From Lepidodermella squamata (taxonomy: Eukaryota > Gastrotricha), in NCBI GenBank assembly GCA_047495785.1, contig JBLDXI010000038.1:558001-622000 (forward strand): a stretch of DNA of 64,000 nucleotides. The letters are read 5' to 3'. Shown in pieces: positions 49,248-60,125 of this stretch. Under the pieces are notes generated by a model, which saw only the letters and a list, made by a program, of their open reading frames with translations, searched no databases and was not told the DNA's origin. Within the stretch, counting starts at the first letter, position 1. Every line of letters begins with the position of its first letter. A program made the translations under genes and the position numbers.

Positions 49248-50226
49248 CTATATTGAAACATGCTTGAAACCTTCAGTTGTTTTTTTGTACAAATCTGGGA
49301 CACCGTCGAATCTTACAGCGTACGTGTAACGTACAACCGCCATGATACGATGTGGCTGTGGTACCCAGTGACTTTCTTCCACGTTCTTACTGCTCGACCA
49401 ACAGTTTGCTTCAATACACCACGTTAGAAATTTACCTTATTGACAAGAACAAAAGTGAATAAGACATATCGCTAAGAGTATATGAGATAAAAAAAAACGT
49501 GCATTTCTTCTGGCAGTGTCGATCCGAGACAGCGCGAGATCTCGTTTGTTTCACAGGTATCATTCTCTGCTCCACGAAATGCTCCGCAGTCTTTTCGAAG
49601 GCTACTTCGAGAGGCTCTCGAAAAAGTTGGGCCGGAACGACGATGTTTTCCACTATCTTCCCGGCGCTCATCGAATTTGAAATGATTGATTTCAGACTAG
49701 CCATATCAAGTTGATATGGCGGCAACGTGACCTTCCACAAACCATTAGCCTGAAGTTCAACGCAGGTTTTGTTAACCTCCGTTGCGATATTTTTCACAAA
49801 AACGATGCGCTTGCCAAGCTCAGCATTGTTGACTTTAAAGTCTTCCACCACTTGTTGCATAAACGCGTCGGCTCGATCAGTGTAGACGAAAAGTAGAGCG
49901 CGTATGGGTCTGCCCTTGATGAAATCGAAAAACTTGGCGTGGTTTTCGCGGTCACGACCTTCGCTGTCGAGGTAACCAGGAATTTCGACGACAAAATCGA
50001 CGTTATTCCAAGCGATTCGAGTCGTGATATCGACCGTAACCGAATAGTCACCACTGCCCTCCAAAATTGCAAGTTGATCAGGGGCAGCCAAGCGGTTGGC
50101 GATGTAACTTTTTCCCGTTCCAGTTTGTCCGTACAAAATTATATGACCGCTGGTATTGGTAGCTTCGTTGCAATAAACGACGTCGGCAGTTAAAATAGAC
50201 CATGTCAACACGAAATAAATATTCAT
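49248..50226 (-). CDS. P-loop GTPase-like protein with signal peptide, copy 1 (3' part unresolved)
   Basis: The main exon runs from the ATG at 50226 to about 49500. It encodes a predicted signal peptide (MNIYFVLTWSILTADVVYC), then IILYGQTGTGKSYIANRL (P-loop), VVEIPGYLDSEG in place of the usual DxxG/DTPG switch II, RALLFVYTDRADAFMQQ, and IVFVKN where N/TKxD is expected. It resembles AIG1/GIMAP-type GTPases but with altered G3 and G4 motifs. The C-terminal part (about 49430-49248: VVRYTYAVRFDGVPDLYKKT) is clearly homologous to copy 2. I could not join it to the main exon in frame: the available GT and AG sites differ by one base in phase, and a TAA lies between. So the gene may be frameshifted or use an exon I missed. 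It starts 124 bp after the copy 2 stop. Confidence 0.6.
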
Positions 50227-50349
50227 CGCAAACCTAAACAATAATAAAAATATAAACTTTAATGCATTATTCATATGGTATTTTGATAGCTTGGTATTTC
50301 CACATAAAATGGTAAAGAACTTGAAATAATTTGCATTGATTTGGCTGTA

Positions 50350-51523
50350 CTAATTGGAACTCGTCGCATTAACCCTGGAGGAATGATTGCCTGGTGGAAC
50401 CTCAACTTCCTTGTAACGAATGTGCGTCCTTGCGTAAATGTCAGCCACGTCATCAAAGCGCATCGCGTAGGTGTATCGAACAACTTCGAACAGTTGGTAC
50501 TGCTTTGGAACCTTTTCGTCAGCCGTAATCGTTTGCCACGTTGTCGAGCAAGATTTCTCCTTCTGCATTAGAACATCAGCCATTTTCGCAGCAGTTCCAA
50601 CTGCGAGGATTACGGTACCAATCACCTGTCGCTTCGATCGTCGTGTACCTACAGATATGTATTTGCGGCGAAAATGGAACACAGAAATATTAGAATTAGA
50701 GTGAAAGCTGGGATCAAATAATACAATTAGTACTGGGCACTGCGCGGCTAACAGATTCGACCTTCAGTCGGGAAATATGAGTAACGAAATTTTCGACTAT
50801 GTCTTCCCGAACCTCAAGAATATAATTATTATTGAAAAAATAGAAAATAATGAAGAAAAGTCGAACCACGTGAAGAGGCTGCTTGAACAGAGAGAGCGGC
50901 GTGAGAAGACGCGTCAATTTGACAGGCAACAGTTTTTGAATTGAAGCCTTCAATACACGCAAGTTTTGCTGATACAGTTTGACGTTGATCTTTTGAAATC
51001 CTTCAAACATTTCAGCATCCGGCGCTTGGCGGTTCAGAACTTTGTTTTTCACGAGAATGATGTTAGGGGCCAGTTGGCTGGCGTTGAACGCCGCTAACGC
51101 CTGCTGCATAAACTTGTCGACGCGACGAGTGAAAACAAATAGCAACGCTCGAATACTTTGATCTTTGAGAAAGTCGACAAATTTAGCTTGGTTTATTCGA
51201 TCTTGATTCTCCGTGTCGAAGTACCTATATGGGTTTTGCCGATTCTTGATGCATTAAAGGGGAATATGGCAAACTTTCAAGTGATACCCTGGAAACTCGA
51301 TTAGCTTTCCTAGATGATCCCAAGCTTCAGCTATCGTGGCTTGTTTCGTAACAGATCGATCGCTTGCACCTTCAAGATAGGGAATTTTCGCGGCAGCAAG
51401 CCGATTAGCGATGTAGCTTTTGCCAGTCCCAGTTTGGCCGAAGATGACGACATAACTGCGCTTGCGATCGCCTTGGCAACTTGAAGTGGCGAAGATCGCG
51501 ATGCAGAAGACAATACTTCTCAT
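50350..51523 (-). CDS. P-loop GTPase-like protein with signal peptide, copy 2
   Basis: Exons (minus) are 51523-51288, 51224-50870, 50812-50734 and 50648-50350 (322 aa, intact). A short signal peptide (MRSIVFCIAIFATSSCQG) immediately precedes SYVVIFGQTGTGKSYIANRL. The switch-II region reads LIEFPGYFDTENQD, followed by RALLFVFTRRVDKFMQQ and IILVKNKVL. Both G3 (Glu for Asp) and G4 lack the canonical residues. The C-terminal third (about 220-322) is shared with copy 1 (SRAV, VVRYTYAMRFDDVADIY) and matches no domain I know. A GTPase fold behind a signal peptide is unusual, because such proteins normally act in the cytosol. Function unknown. Confidence 0.7.
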
Positions 51524-53743
51524 AACCGACGATAAATTGTTGGTGCGAGGCTTTGGGAGTTGAGCTCTTTTACTGTTGCAACCGCTTTTAAAATGGCGTT
51601 TTGAATAACGCAATACAAGCCAGAATGAAAGCTAAATTTCGCGCCCATGGTTTTTCGGGGTCCTATGTCAATAGGCTGTTGGAGGATTAGGCGATCTAGT
51701 TTGTTCGGACAACCTATAGAGTGCTCACTCCCAGTCAAAAACATGCAAAGCCATGGGGGCTATACCTATATATGGCAGGTGATTGTCGTGTCGTAAAAAA
51801 CTGTAGTAATAATTAACAGGCTTTGGATCATCGCTTAACTGAGAGACGGCCGATTTTTGTATACCGAATTTCCCAAGGTTGCTATCTTAGAAGTGGTCGA
51901 TAGGCGACAGAGTAGTCGGTGTTCCTTTTCGACCCTGACCCTTTGAGGCGGTCCACACCTGAACGACTTTTCGAAGCCAAGTTATTCATCAGGTCGAGAC
52001 GATCATTTTGACAGCTGATTTAGATCTAGAACCCCCATATTTTAATTGGTACACATTTTCAAAGTTAATTTACCCTTTATAATCTTTACTTTGTGCGTGC
52101 GAACGATCATGAGTCATCAAAATTGGATGCTCAAAATTAAGCTTTGCGGAAAAAACTCTTTCTCAATAATTACGCAACAATGTTTCCCTTGGCATATCAC
52201 ATTCTTGCAAGGACTCTGGGGACCCTCGGCCCGGCTTTCGAACGTGCCATCCAACGCCAAAAACAAAAGCAACTGCTAGCCCGGCGAAATTTTAAAGCCC
52301 GTGCTCAATCCAATAAATGGCGTGATTAAATAATCATCGTATTAAATCCAGGAAAACTGCTGTAGATTGACATTTGTGCGATCTAGCATGCGCGTTTATA
52401 GACTCATTTTTTGAAGCGTTGTTGAGGAATAAATGTTGTGTATTTACTACCTGTAATTATTTTGTGTTTGATTAAGATCGGAGATCGGGACTGTAAACAC
52501 CGGCTAGACGGGCTAGGGATGAAATATCAGATCATCAGTTATATACTGAAACTGTAAAGTTCTTGTTAAGGCAATTGTATTCCGATGCTCGATATGTTTC
52601 TGTTTAGAATTTCAGGATTATTACTATTTTTAATCGCGGGTAGGTATTCCTGCTTAATGATTATTTTCTGAAATATGAGGTTGTTACGATTTCAAGTTTC
52701 TAGTTTGCTCGAAAATTCATGCGCTGGTATTCCCGGGAAGAAAAGTTCTCTTACAAAGGTATTGTCAGGATTTTTCAATCGCTTTCATAACCTCCCGCTA
52801 ATTAGGAGACCAAACATCCGACTACGGCTGGCTACCAGCCCATCAAAGCGAGGCATTGGCGCCCGAAACAACCTGCTATAATAGGTAGCTCTCGGCAAAA
52901 GAAGCAATGTCATCCCCAATGTTCGTCCCATCAAGACTGGATCGATCATTGGCGTTCCATTGGCGTTTTCGGCAAAATAAGACAAACGCAATAAGACCTT
53001 TCTTTTATTGTACGATCAACTCCATTTGCGTCGTAATGAAATCGTTACATCCGCCAGTCGAACAGATTAATAGGTACAAGTGTTAATAATTATACCATCA
53101 TAATTGCATCTCTCTTCGTTTTTCGTTTCCACAAGAAAACAAACAGCAGCAGTTTGAAGAGTGAATAACGTGTGCAGATGATAATCAAGTTTCAGCAGTA
53201 AATTTTTCAAACAACGTGCAGATTAAACACGATTAGCACAATGCACGCTTTCGCAGACTCGATTCAACAAACAACCGAAATATCTGAAATCATCGATTTT
53301 TAGAAAAACTTCATATAAAATTTTTATATTGCGCGATCTCGAATAAATAGGCATTTGACACAGCTTTTCGTTTTCAATTAATATAATATCACCATAATCT
53401 TGGCTCATAAACTCGCCACCTTAAAATAATACGTTTTCAGTCATGGCTCGAGATATAAAAGGATTTGACTGGAAGTTTTAGGATAAAATAACGTTAAGGA
53501 AGCCCAAGAATAAAAAGAGAACAATCGAAGTTGACCCTGCAATAGATTGCGATTCTGGAAGATTTTTTTACAAAAATTTTATAAATTGGCGGTCAAGCAT
53601 TAGCAAGCATCAGCAGTTCATAATTTTGCGCGGGAATTTTCATCAGCAAAAAATTCGTTGTAATAATGTATAGTAACAATGAACACATAGATATTCCGAG
53701 TACAGGGTAAGGAAAACTTGTTGATTGGTTGCTTTCAACTCGC
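51524..53743. other. Intergenic, no clear gene
   Basis: A plus-strand frame at 52180-52329 encodes 49 residues (AYHILARTLGTLGPAFERAI, then a Gln/Lys/Arg-rich tail). It faintly resembles the N-terminus of PAM16/Tim16 but lacks the rest; I would not call it a gene. The remainder is AT-rich without motifs. Confidence 0.4.
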
Positions 53744-54609
53744 TCATCCACGATTAGCTGGAATAGCAGCAGTAGTAGGAGCCTGTGTTGGCGGAGCATG
53801 GGTTGTCGTTTTTGTTTCCGATGATCCGCTGTCGAATACACCAGTCGTACCCAAAATGATAAGCACAATGACGAGAACGATGATGAAAAGACTGAAAACA
53901 ATCAGCACGTCATTTTATCATAATTAAAGGAGATTTTCAGCAAAGTTTTACCTTCCTCCGATGATTAGTTTCATTCGCATGTTTTCCCACCAAAACTTTT
54001 TACGAACTTCTTTTGTAGTGTTTCGGAACTGATCAGCCTTAACTTCGAGTTCCTCTGCCCGGTCCATAAGGTCGTCCAGCTTCTCGCCGCGGTCCATCAC
54101 TTTTTTGACGTTTTGCACCATGACGTCCTTGACCTCGTCGACTTTCGCCTGCATATCGCGCACCTGCTGGCTAGGATCGGCCTTTGAATGCTTCTCCATC
54201 TGCATTTGCAGCGTCGAACCGAACGACCATGAGAGGCCGCCGGCGCCTGCGTCGACAACACGGCTGAACAAATCGGCGGTTTCGAAATTGCGTTTCAGCG
54301 CTTCGAGGCAGTTGAAAGAGCGCTGCTTTCCAAAACTTGTCGGCGCCATCACGGCGAATGCAACGCCGCGATCAATTAGGACGAAAACAGTCAGGCCCCT
54401 AGAATTATCCGAAGTTAATACATTTTCAGGGAAAAAATACGCTTGAATTACCCGTCGACATTAAATGCGGTTTTCTCTCCACTACGGCTAGTTTGAACTT
54501 GTGGTAGAACGCTCTTGAAGACGGATTCGTAGGAGCCAGGGCCGACTTGGTGGCTGCATAAAATTTGTCGATTGTAGACAACAGCGCCGTATAAAATGTC
54601 TGAAGCCAT
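53744..54609 (-). CDS. VAMP7: VAMP7-like longin R-SNARE
   Basis: Exons (minus) are 54609-54452, 54398-53952 and 53891-53744 (250 aa). An N-terminal longin domain (DILYGAVVYNRQIL ... GLTVFVLIDRGVAFAVMAP, about 1-115) regulates SNARE assembly. The SNARE helix (VRDMQAKVDEVKDVMVQNV ... DRGEKLDDLMDRAEEL) has the zero-layer Arg. A 20-residue membrane anchor (LFIIVLVIVLIILG) follows. Human VAMP7 is 220 aa and ends just beyond the anchor. Here a Thr/Pro-rich luminal tail of about 35 residues follows, which could be O-glycosylated. It acts in fusion of late endosomes, lysosomes and secretory vesicles. Confidence 0.9.
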
Positions 54610-55100
54610 CGTTGATTTTTTTAAGCAATTTGTTTAATAAAATAAAATCGCGGCTAAATCGAGAATGAAAATCATGTAAACGGACAATCACTTTCGCGTT
54701 TTATTAAACGGTGGAGGCGTCGCACACTGGTGCGCCGAATCTTTCTTCTGTTTTTTCTGAGGGTCAACCACACATTTACATATTATCATTAGTAATTTCG
54801 CAACTCTAAAACTGTGGCGTTTGCTAAATAGTATAGTTATGTACATCGGTACGTACATGCACGACACTATGCACGCATCAAGAAAAGATTAATTATTATT
54901 CAGAGAATCGGCTGCCGTGGCAGTTTCTTTTCTTCTCTTCTCTCGATTTCACGGTGTGTGTATTTCATCATCGTCATCATCATTATTTTATATATATATT
55001 TATTATAGTATTTTCAGTGTAATCCTTATGCAGCGAGGATGGTTGCTAAGAAAACGGTGTGCAGATAGGTTTATTTTTTCTTCGGGACAGTCTGGTTGCT
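54610..55100. promoter_or_regulatory. Upstream region of VAMP7-like gene
   Basis: 490 bp between the UQCRC2 stop and the VAMP7 start, both on the minus strand. It is AT-rich, with a CATCAT/TATATA patch around 54970-55000. No AG acceptor lies close to the VAMP7 ATG, so a transcript start of its own is likely. Confidence 0.4.
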
Positions 55101-56781
55101 CTACGAAATAAGTTGCTCAAGATATGGGGTGTCCGTCAGGTCGCCAACGGCGGCCATGCTCGTTCGCGAGCCAGCTGCCCTCTTCGCGACCTGTCAAAAA
55201 ACGGGTGCACATAGAAAGCGAACTCAGCGCCCATTGCATTTCTTACCTGAAGAACGTCGTTCATGGTGACGGCGTCGATCTGAGCCATCGCCTGTTCATG
55301 CGACGGAGCCAGTTCACCGGAGACGAGCGCGGCTTGGGCCAGAGCTTCGGTGTAGTTCGCGTCTTGTTCGAGCGAAAACAACAGATCGGCCTTGGCTTGT
55401 TGCCTAATATCAAGAAGTTATCAATTTTTGTAGTCTTGAACATTATTATCATGGAGCTGTCATGTGCCTATCACTTCAGCTACCTATAGGCTTATTGCTC
55501 TCTACACTTACTTGGCAACTTTAAGCTCGTTTTCGGTCAGGCTGCCATTTGCGATTTTAGCGGTTTCGAGCACAGCCGCGCGCGCCGCCTTGCCGGCGAG
55601 CGCTGGATCAACCGACAAGAAGAAGCCGAACAGACCGCAGTCGGAGTAATTGTAGTTAAGACCGGTGACGGCGAAACCAGAGCCGCTAGGGAGGGCACCT
55701 GCGACAGCCTTTGCTAGGCGGCCGTGGTTCTGGCTCGCAGACCATTTGACGCGTGGTCCCGCGCCGAAAACACGCTGGAGGACGAAGGCGGCCGGGCTCT
55801 GTTTGCTGCCCTGGGCAACTCCTTCGCCAGCTACGGCGATCAAAGCGAGGTTCGAATCGGCATCCTCGCGGTGCTGGCCGCCGTGATATTTAGCTGCTTC
55901 GTCATTAGCATTAACCGCGACGTGCTTATCTTTGTGTGGGGCCTCAGCTGGCTTGCTGCCTACTGGAAAGTGGCGGACCGAGGGGGGAGGGGCAGTGAGA
56001 ATCGAGTTGGTGCGACCCTTCAGCCAATCATGAGGACAGCCGAATCCAACCAACGCCATGCGATCATGTCGGTAATGGGCATCGAAGTAATGCTTGACTT
56101 GTTCGCTTTCGAAGTTTCCGATCATAAATTCAGGCGCATATAATGAGCGGCCCACAGTAGTGCGGAAAGCCGCCTGGTGTAGCAACTCGATAACACGCTC
56201 CTCGTGATTTTGTTTGTGGAGAGCTAGATCAATTTCCATTTGATGGTGCAAGCACTCAATTTCCCAGTGGTGGAATTCCGGTTCAAACACAACCTCCATG
56301 AGGCAACCCAAAGCTACGTCTGCTTTGCTACGGTCAGCTTCAATGGAGTAGATGATGTGCTCTTTTGTACCGGTAGTAGTTAAAGAAGCTCCGATCTGCT
56401 GCACGGTGCGAGTCAATGCGATGGCTGTCTTGTTCTTGGTGGCAAGGTTTGCAGCGCTCCGAAGGCAATGCGAAACACCAAGATTAAAGCCGCTCTCATG
56501 CCGAGAGCCAGCGCGTACGTATAGCGACAGCCTAGTAACAGGCGAATGATTTTCCACAGATACAATCCTCAGACGTTCCGCAGTCAACTAGAGAAAATTC
56601 ACACCATAGTCATGTAAATTAACCGGGTTTAATGTTTAATTCTACCTTTGGCTCTTGTGCAAGGCGCCCTGACGTACGCGCGGCAGACTGTTGGGCAACG
56701 GCCTTAAGATATATGATGATTAACACATAGAAATAAGGATAGCAAACAATAACTTACTCGGAGTTGAGGAAGAAGCTTCAT
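55101..56781 (-). CDS. UQCRC2: Cytochrome b-c1 complex subunit 2 (core protein 2)
   Basis: Exons (minus) are 56781-56758, 56702-56646, 56587-55512, 55403-55247 and 55190-55101 (467 aa; human 453). The N-terminus (MKLLPQLRAVAQQSAARTSG) looks like a mitochondrial presequence. The body is an M16 peptidase pair of domains: LSLYVRAGSRHES, then VSHCLRSAANLATKNKTAIA where active members have HxxEH. The missing zinc ligands mark it as the structural core 2 subunit of complex III rather than processing peptidase. The last 56-bp intron is confirmed by the resulting tail VAKRAAGSRTSMAAVGDL, which mirrors the vertebrate AAKKFVSGKKSMAASGNL end; reading through it gives an unrelated C-terminus. Confidence 0.92.
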
Positions 56782-58861
56782 TTTGACTTCCGGCAACAGC
56801 AAAGGCAACGAATAAATGCCTACAAACGAACCAAAACAACACATTGTAATTCAAAATCATAACCCACAGGATTTGAAAAAAATCTAAGACACAGATAGAT
56901 CGTGCGCCACACATACCCATGTCAGCTCTTTGATAATCATTAATCATCTCGTAAGGCTTCATTGAAGAGTAGAAAAGCGACATATAACTTCTGAGCCGTG
57001 GCGAAACGGTCAGCGATCAACGGTTTGCGGCAGGAATATATAACTATATAATGCGTGCGATCGTGAGCGATTGTAAATCGGGTGTTAATCGGTATTTACG
57101 CAGTTCAACAGTGAGATGCTGCTTGGCGAGTTGTAACAAGATGTTCATGTAAATCATTTGAGGTATTATCGATTTCATTAATCAGCAATAAGCCACAGGC
57201 TAGCATAAAAAAGCACACAGACGGACGAACATGCTTATGAAAAATGCAAATATCCTGGTAACTTATTCAAACCAAGATTAAGTTCCCCTGATTTGCGGTA
57301 ACCGCCAACAAGGCTGTCAGGAGCCAACAATAATGAGAACCTGAAGTAAGCGTTGTTCAGCGTTCAGCTTGACTTGCGGTTCGCATTTCGCATATGAATA
57401 AAAATAGTCTAAGCTTTTTCCTTTTTTAAGGAAGACGCAAGTAGTTTGTAAGGCGTTTGTAAGGCGTTTGTAAGTTTGTAAAGCGTAAGACGCAAGACCA
57501 TAACGTTAGCTCGCGTTGCGGCAAACGACAAACGACAAACCAAAATTCACAGGCCAGAATTTCGTTATCCGTACTCTTATTATTATTATTATTATTATTA
57601 ATGAGTGTACATTTAAAAAATTTCACTGTAGTGAAGAGGAGGTCAGGATTAGATCACTGAGCATTTTCCACGTTTCACGGTTTGAGGCTACCTCTCGAAG
57701 GCGCAGAAGATCATAACCCCGTACTCTTGGTGTGCCTAAAACGCGTAATTATGGTAGTTAAAGACAACATGTAAAACGATTCTAGTTCTGGTAATTAGAA
57801 AAGGGGTAAACAGGTTTGACCTGCATTGCCAGAAGTTCGCGATATCGGGTCTTCTCTCTTCCCCAGGTGATCGAAATCCCAATTTTGTCGTCCCAATTTA
57901 TTTTTCACACATTTATAACAAACTTTGAAATATTTAAAAAATATTTGTATTGATAAATAACTCGAATAAATAAAATCATATTGCCGCAGGAGATTCTCCT
58001 CTATGGCGCTATCAATATTTCCTTGTGAATCACGTTGATGGTTGATTTGACGGAAAACTTCCAGCAGAATGGTTTTTTTCGCCATAGCATTATGGTTTTT
58101 GTTGATAGCGTGATAAAAGAAAATTTTAGGAAGAAAAATTTTGAACAAATTATCTTTCCCTGTGACGTAATCGCTCTTTGATGCCATCTTACGCTTATTT
58201 GGCGGCGTCAAATATTCAAACCGAAACCTTACTCTTACTTTTGATCGATCGTAATCAGATGTTTCATATGTCAATAGATAGCCCTTGAAATTCTCTTTAG
58301 ATGATATGACATTAAAACTGTCCTATTGTTTCTTTATCGTATGATGTGGGCTTAAATGACTGTATTCTGTCGAGAAAGATATTTACGGAGCTGCCACTGT
58401 TGACAGAAGACATATCTAAGTCATTTGTTGGCGTCATAGTGTTGGTGGTTGATCGTTTCATGAATCGTAGTGTTGTTCTGTGTTGTATTTACTAGCGAAA
58501 TACTAAATTTGAGCTTGGATTGGTTATGAAGTGGCTCTGAAGCTGTTGGTAGAAACTAATGTTGTTGCCTGAACCCTTGTATTAGCAGAACCTGGAGTTC
58601 AACAATAGTTAGTTAACAATAGTTTGTTGATAGTTAGCTAACTTAGCTAACCTTTTCCTTCTAACCAGGGTGACAGAAAGTTTTTAGAATACCGAGCTTT
58701 ATCCTAGATCGAGAAGCTTTTCGCTCAAGCTTTGCAAATGTTTGGGGTTGAATAGAGTGCTAGAAGTGTTTATTTAGCATAAAAACTGAACGGGTATGAC
58801 GCCTAAACGTGGAAAACACCAATTCAATGCTAGAAGTCTCAGAAAAGTTGTTTCACCGCAG
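56782..58861. other. Intergenic with microsatellite; no clear gene
   Basis: An (ATT)n tract lies at 57578-57601. A minus-strand frame of 159 codons (58274-57795) has no start context, motif or splice support and looks like chance in AT-rich DNA. Repeats of GTTAGTTAAC-like sequence occur near 58605-58650. Confidence 0.4.
57578..57601. repeat. (ATT)n microsatellite
   Basis: About eight ATT units. Confidence 0.9.
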
Positions 58862-60125
58862 GTCCCATTGAGGAAGAAGGAGAAGCTCTCAATCAGGCAA
58901 TCCGAGAGTTTGCTGTAATAATTGACGGTGATTATGAAGCCCTACTAGCACAAGACTATCCGAACGCCTTAGATTTGGATTTGTTCGACCCAGGAATGCA
59001 CGACAACCCAGATTTTAATGTGCCACCACCTGTTGCGCCTCTGGCACCGGTAGCAGTAAACAACTGGATTCCCAACGTTGCATCTGCCATGGCTCCCTAT
59101 CTTGAGGCTGACGTGCCGCTTTACGATTTAGGCCCTATGAATGCAGCATGTGAACACTGCGGTGCGCAACACTTCTCTGACGAACGCCTAACTAATTCTT
59201 CGCCAGATCACCCCGAATTTGCTCAGTGCTGTCAGCATGGTCAGGTTATACTTGACCCTATAAAGGAGCCTCCTCTTTATTTGCGACGCTTACTCAAAGG
59301 AGAACAACAATCGACTCAGTTTCTACTGAATGACAGAAAATACAATAATTGCCTTTCATTTACTTCGATGGGGTGCAAAGATGTCACGCCAAATTTCGGT
59401 GCTTTCAAGGTGCAGGGTTCTCTCTACCAGTGACACGGAGCTCTCTTACCAGATGAAGGAAGTGAACCCCGTTATATGCAAGTTTATTTCGTTCAATCCT
59501 CCTCTGAGCAAGTCGCCATACGCAAGAACTTCCAATACGGATCCGAAACTCACATTAACACGGTCGTCTTGACGAATTTGCAAGAAATGATGTATGACGT
59601 CAATCCATTCGTCCGCATTTACGACTACAGCTTGAATACTCTTCGGCAAGCTCCTGAACGAACTATGCGAATCAAAGCAAGTGTTAACGGACTCGATCGC
59701 CGGCGTTATAATGCGCCACAATCTGCCAACGATGAGGTTGCAGCAATTGTTTGCGATGACGAGTCTGCTGAGAGCTCACATCGAGACATCATTCTTCGTT
59801 TGAAGGGTGGTCCTCTTCAACGCTCTTCAACGGTTCCTCTTCTTCACAAGGAAATACAGAGTATGGATTCGGATAAACGTTGGGAATTCGGTTGACATAA
59901 TCAACAAGGAGACACACGCCTGTTACGATCCCCTAAGCTATCCGATCATGTTCCCTGGGGGTGATCTTGGCTGGGACATCACCATGCAGCGAGTCAAATT
60001 GAAACCTAACCAAAAGCAAACCAAGATTTCAGCACGTGACTATATTCAACATGGAATTTTCATTCGTGGGATGCCTGTCATACATTTGTACGGCAAATTA
60101 TTTCAGCAGTACATCGTCGATGTAT
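58862..60125 (+). pseudogene. Decayed Helitron Rep/helicase N-terminal fragment
   Basis: Reading frames here carry the Helitron-like N-terminal domain. AACEHCGAQHFSDERL and FAQCCQHGQVILDPIKEPP are followed by YNNCLSFTSMGC, then RYMQVYFVQSSSEQVAIR, RRYNAPQSANDEVAAIV, HRDIILRLKGGPLQR, CYDPLSYPIMFPGGDLGWDI and KLFQQYIVDV. The order matches intact Helitrons. An in-frame TGA at 59431-59433 and a frameshift between about 59820 and 59895 break it. Similarity stops abruptly at about 60125, where an oppositely oriented element begins. No Rep HUH motif or helicase is present, so this is a non-autonomous remnant. Confidence 0.75.

Noticed and set aside
52144-52329. Possible PAM16/Tim16-like microprotein
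   Set aside because: Only the first 20 residues are vaguely similar; the rest of the family domain is absent and no splice site extends it.
57795-58274. 159-codon minus-strand frame next to the Helitron fragment
   Set aside because: AT-rich composition, no domain, no support from neighbouring exons; likely a chance frame.
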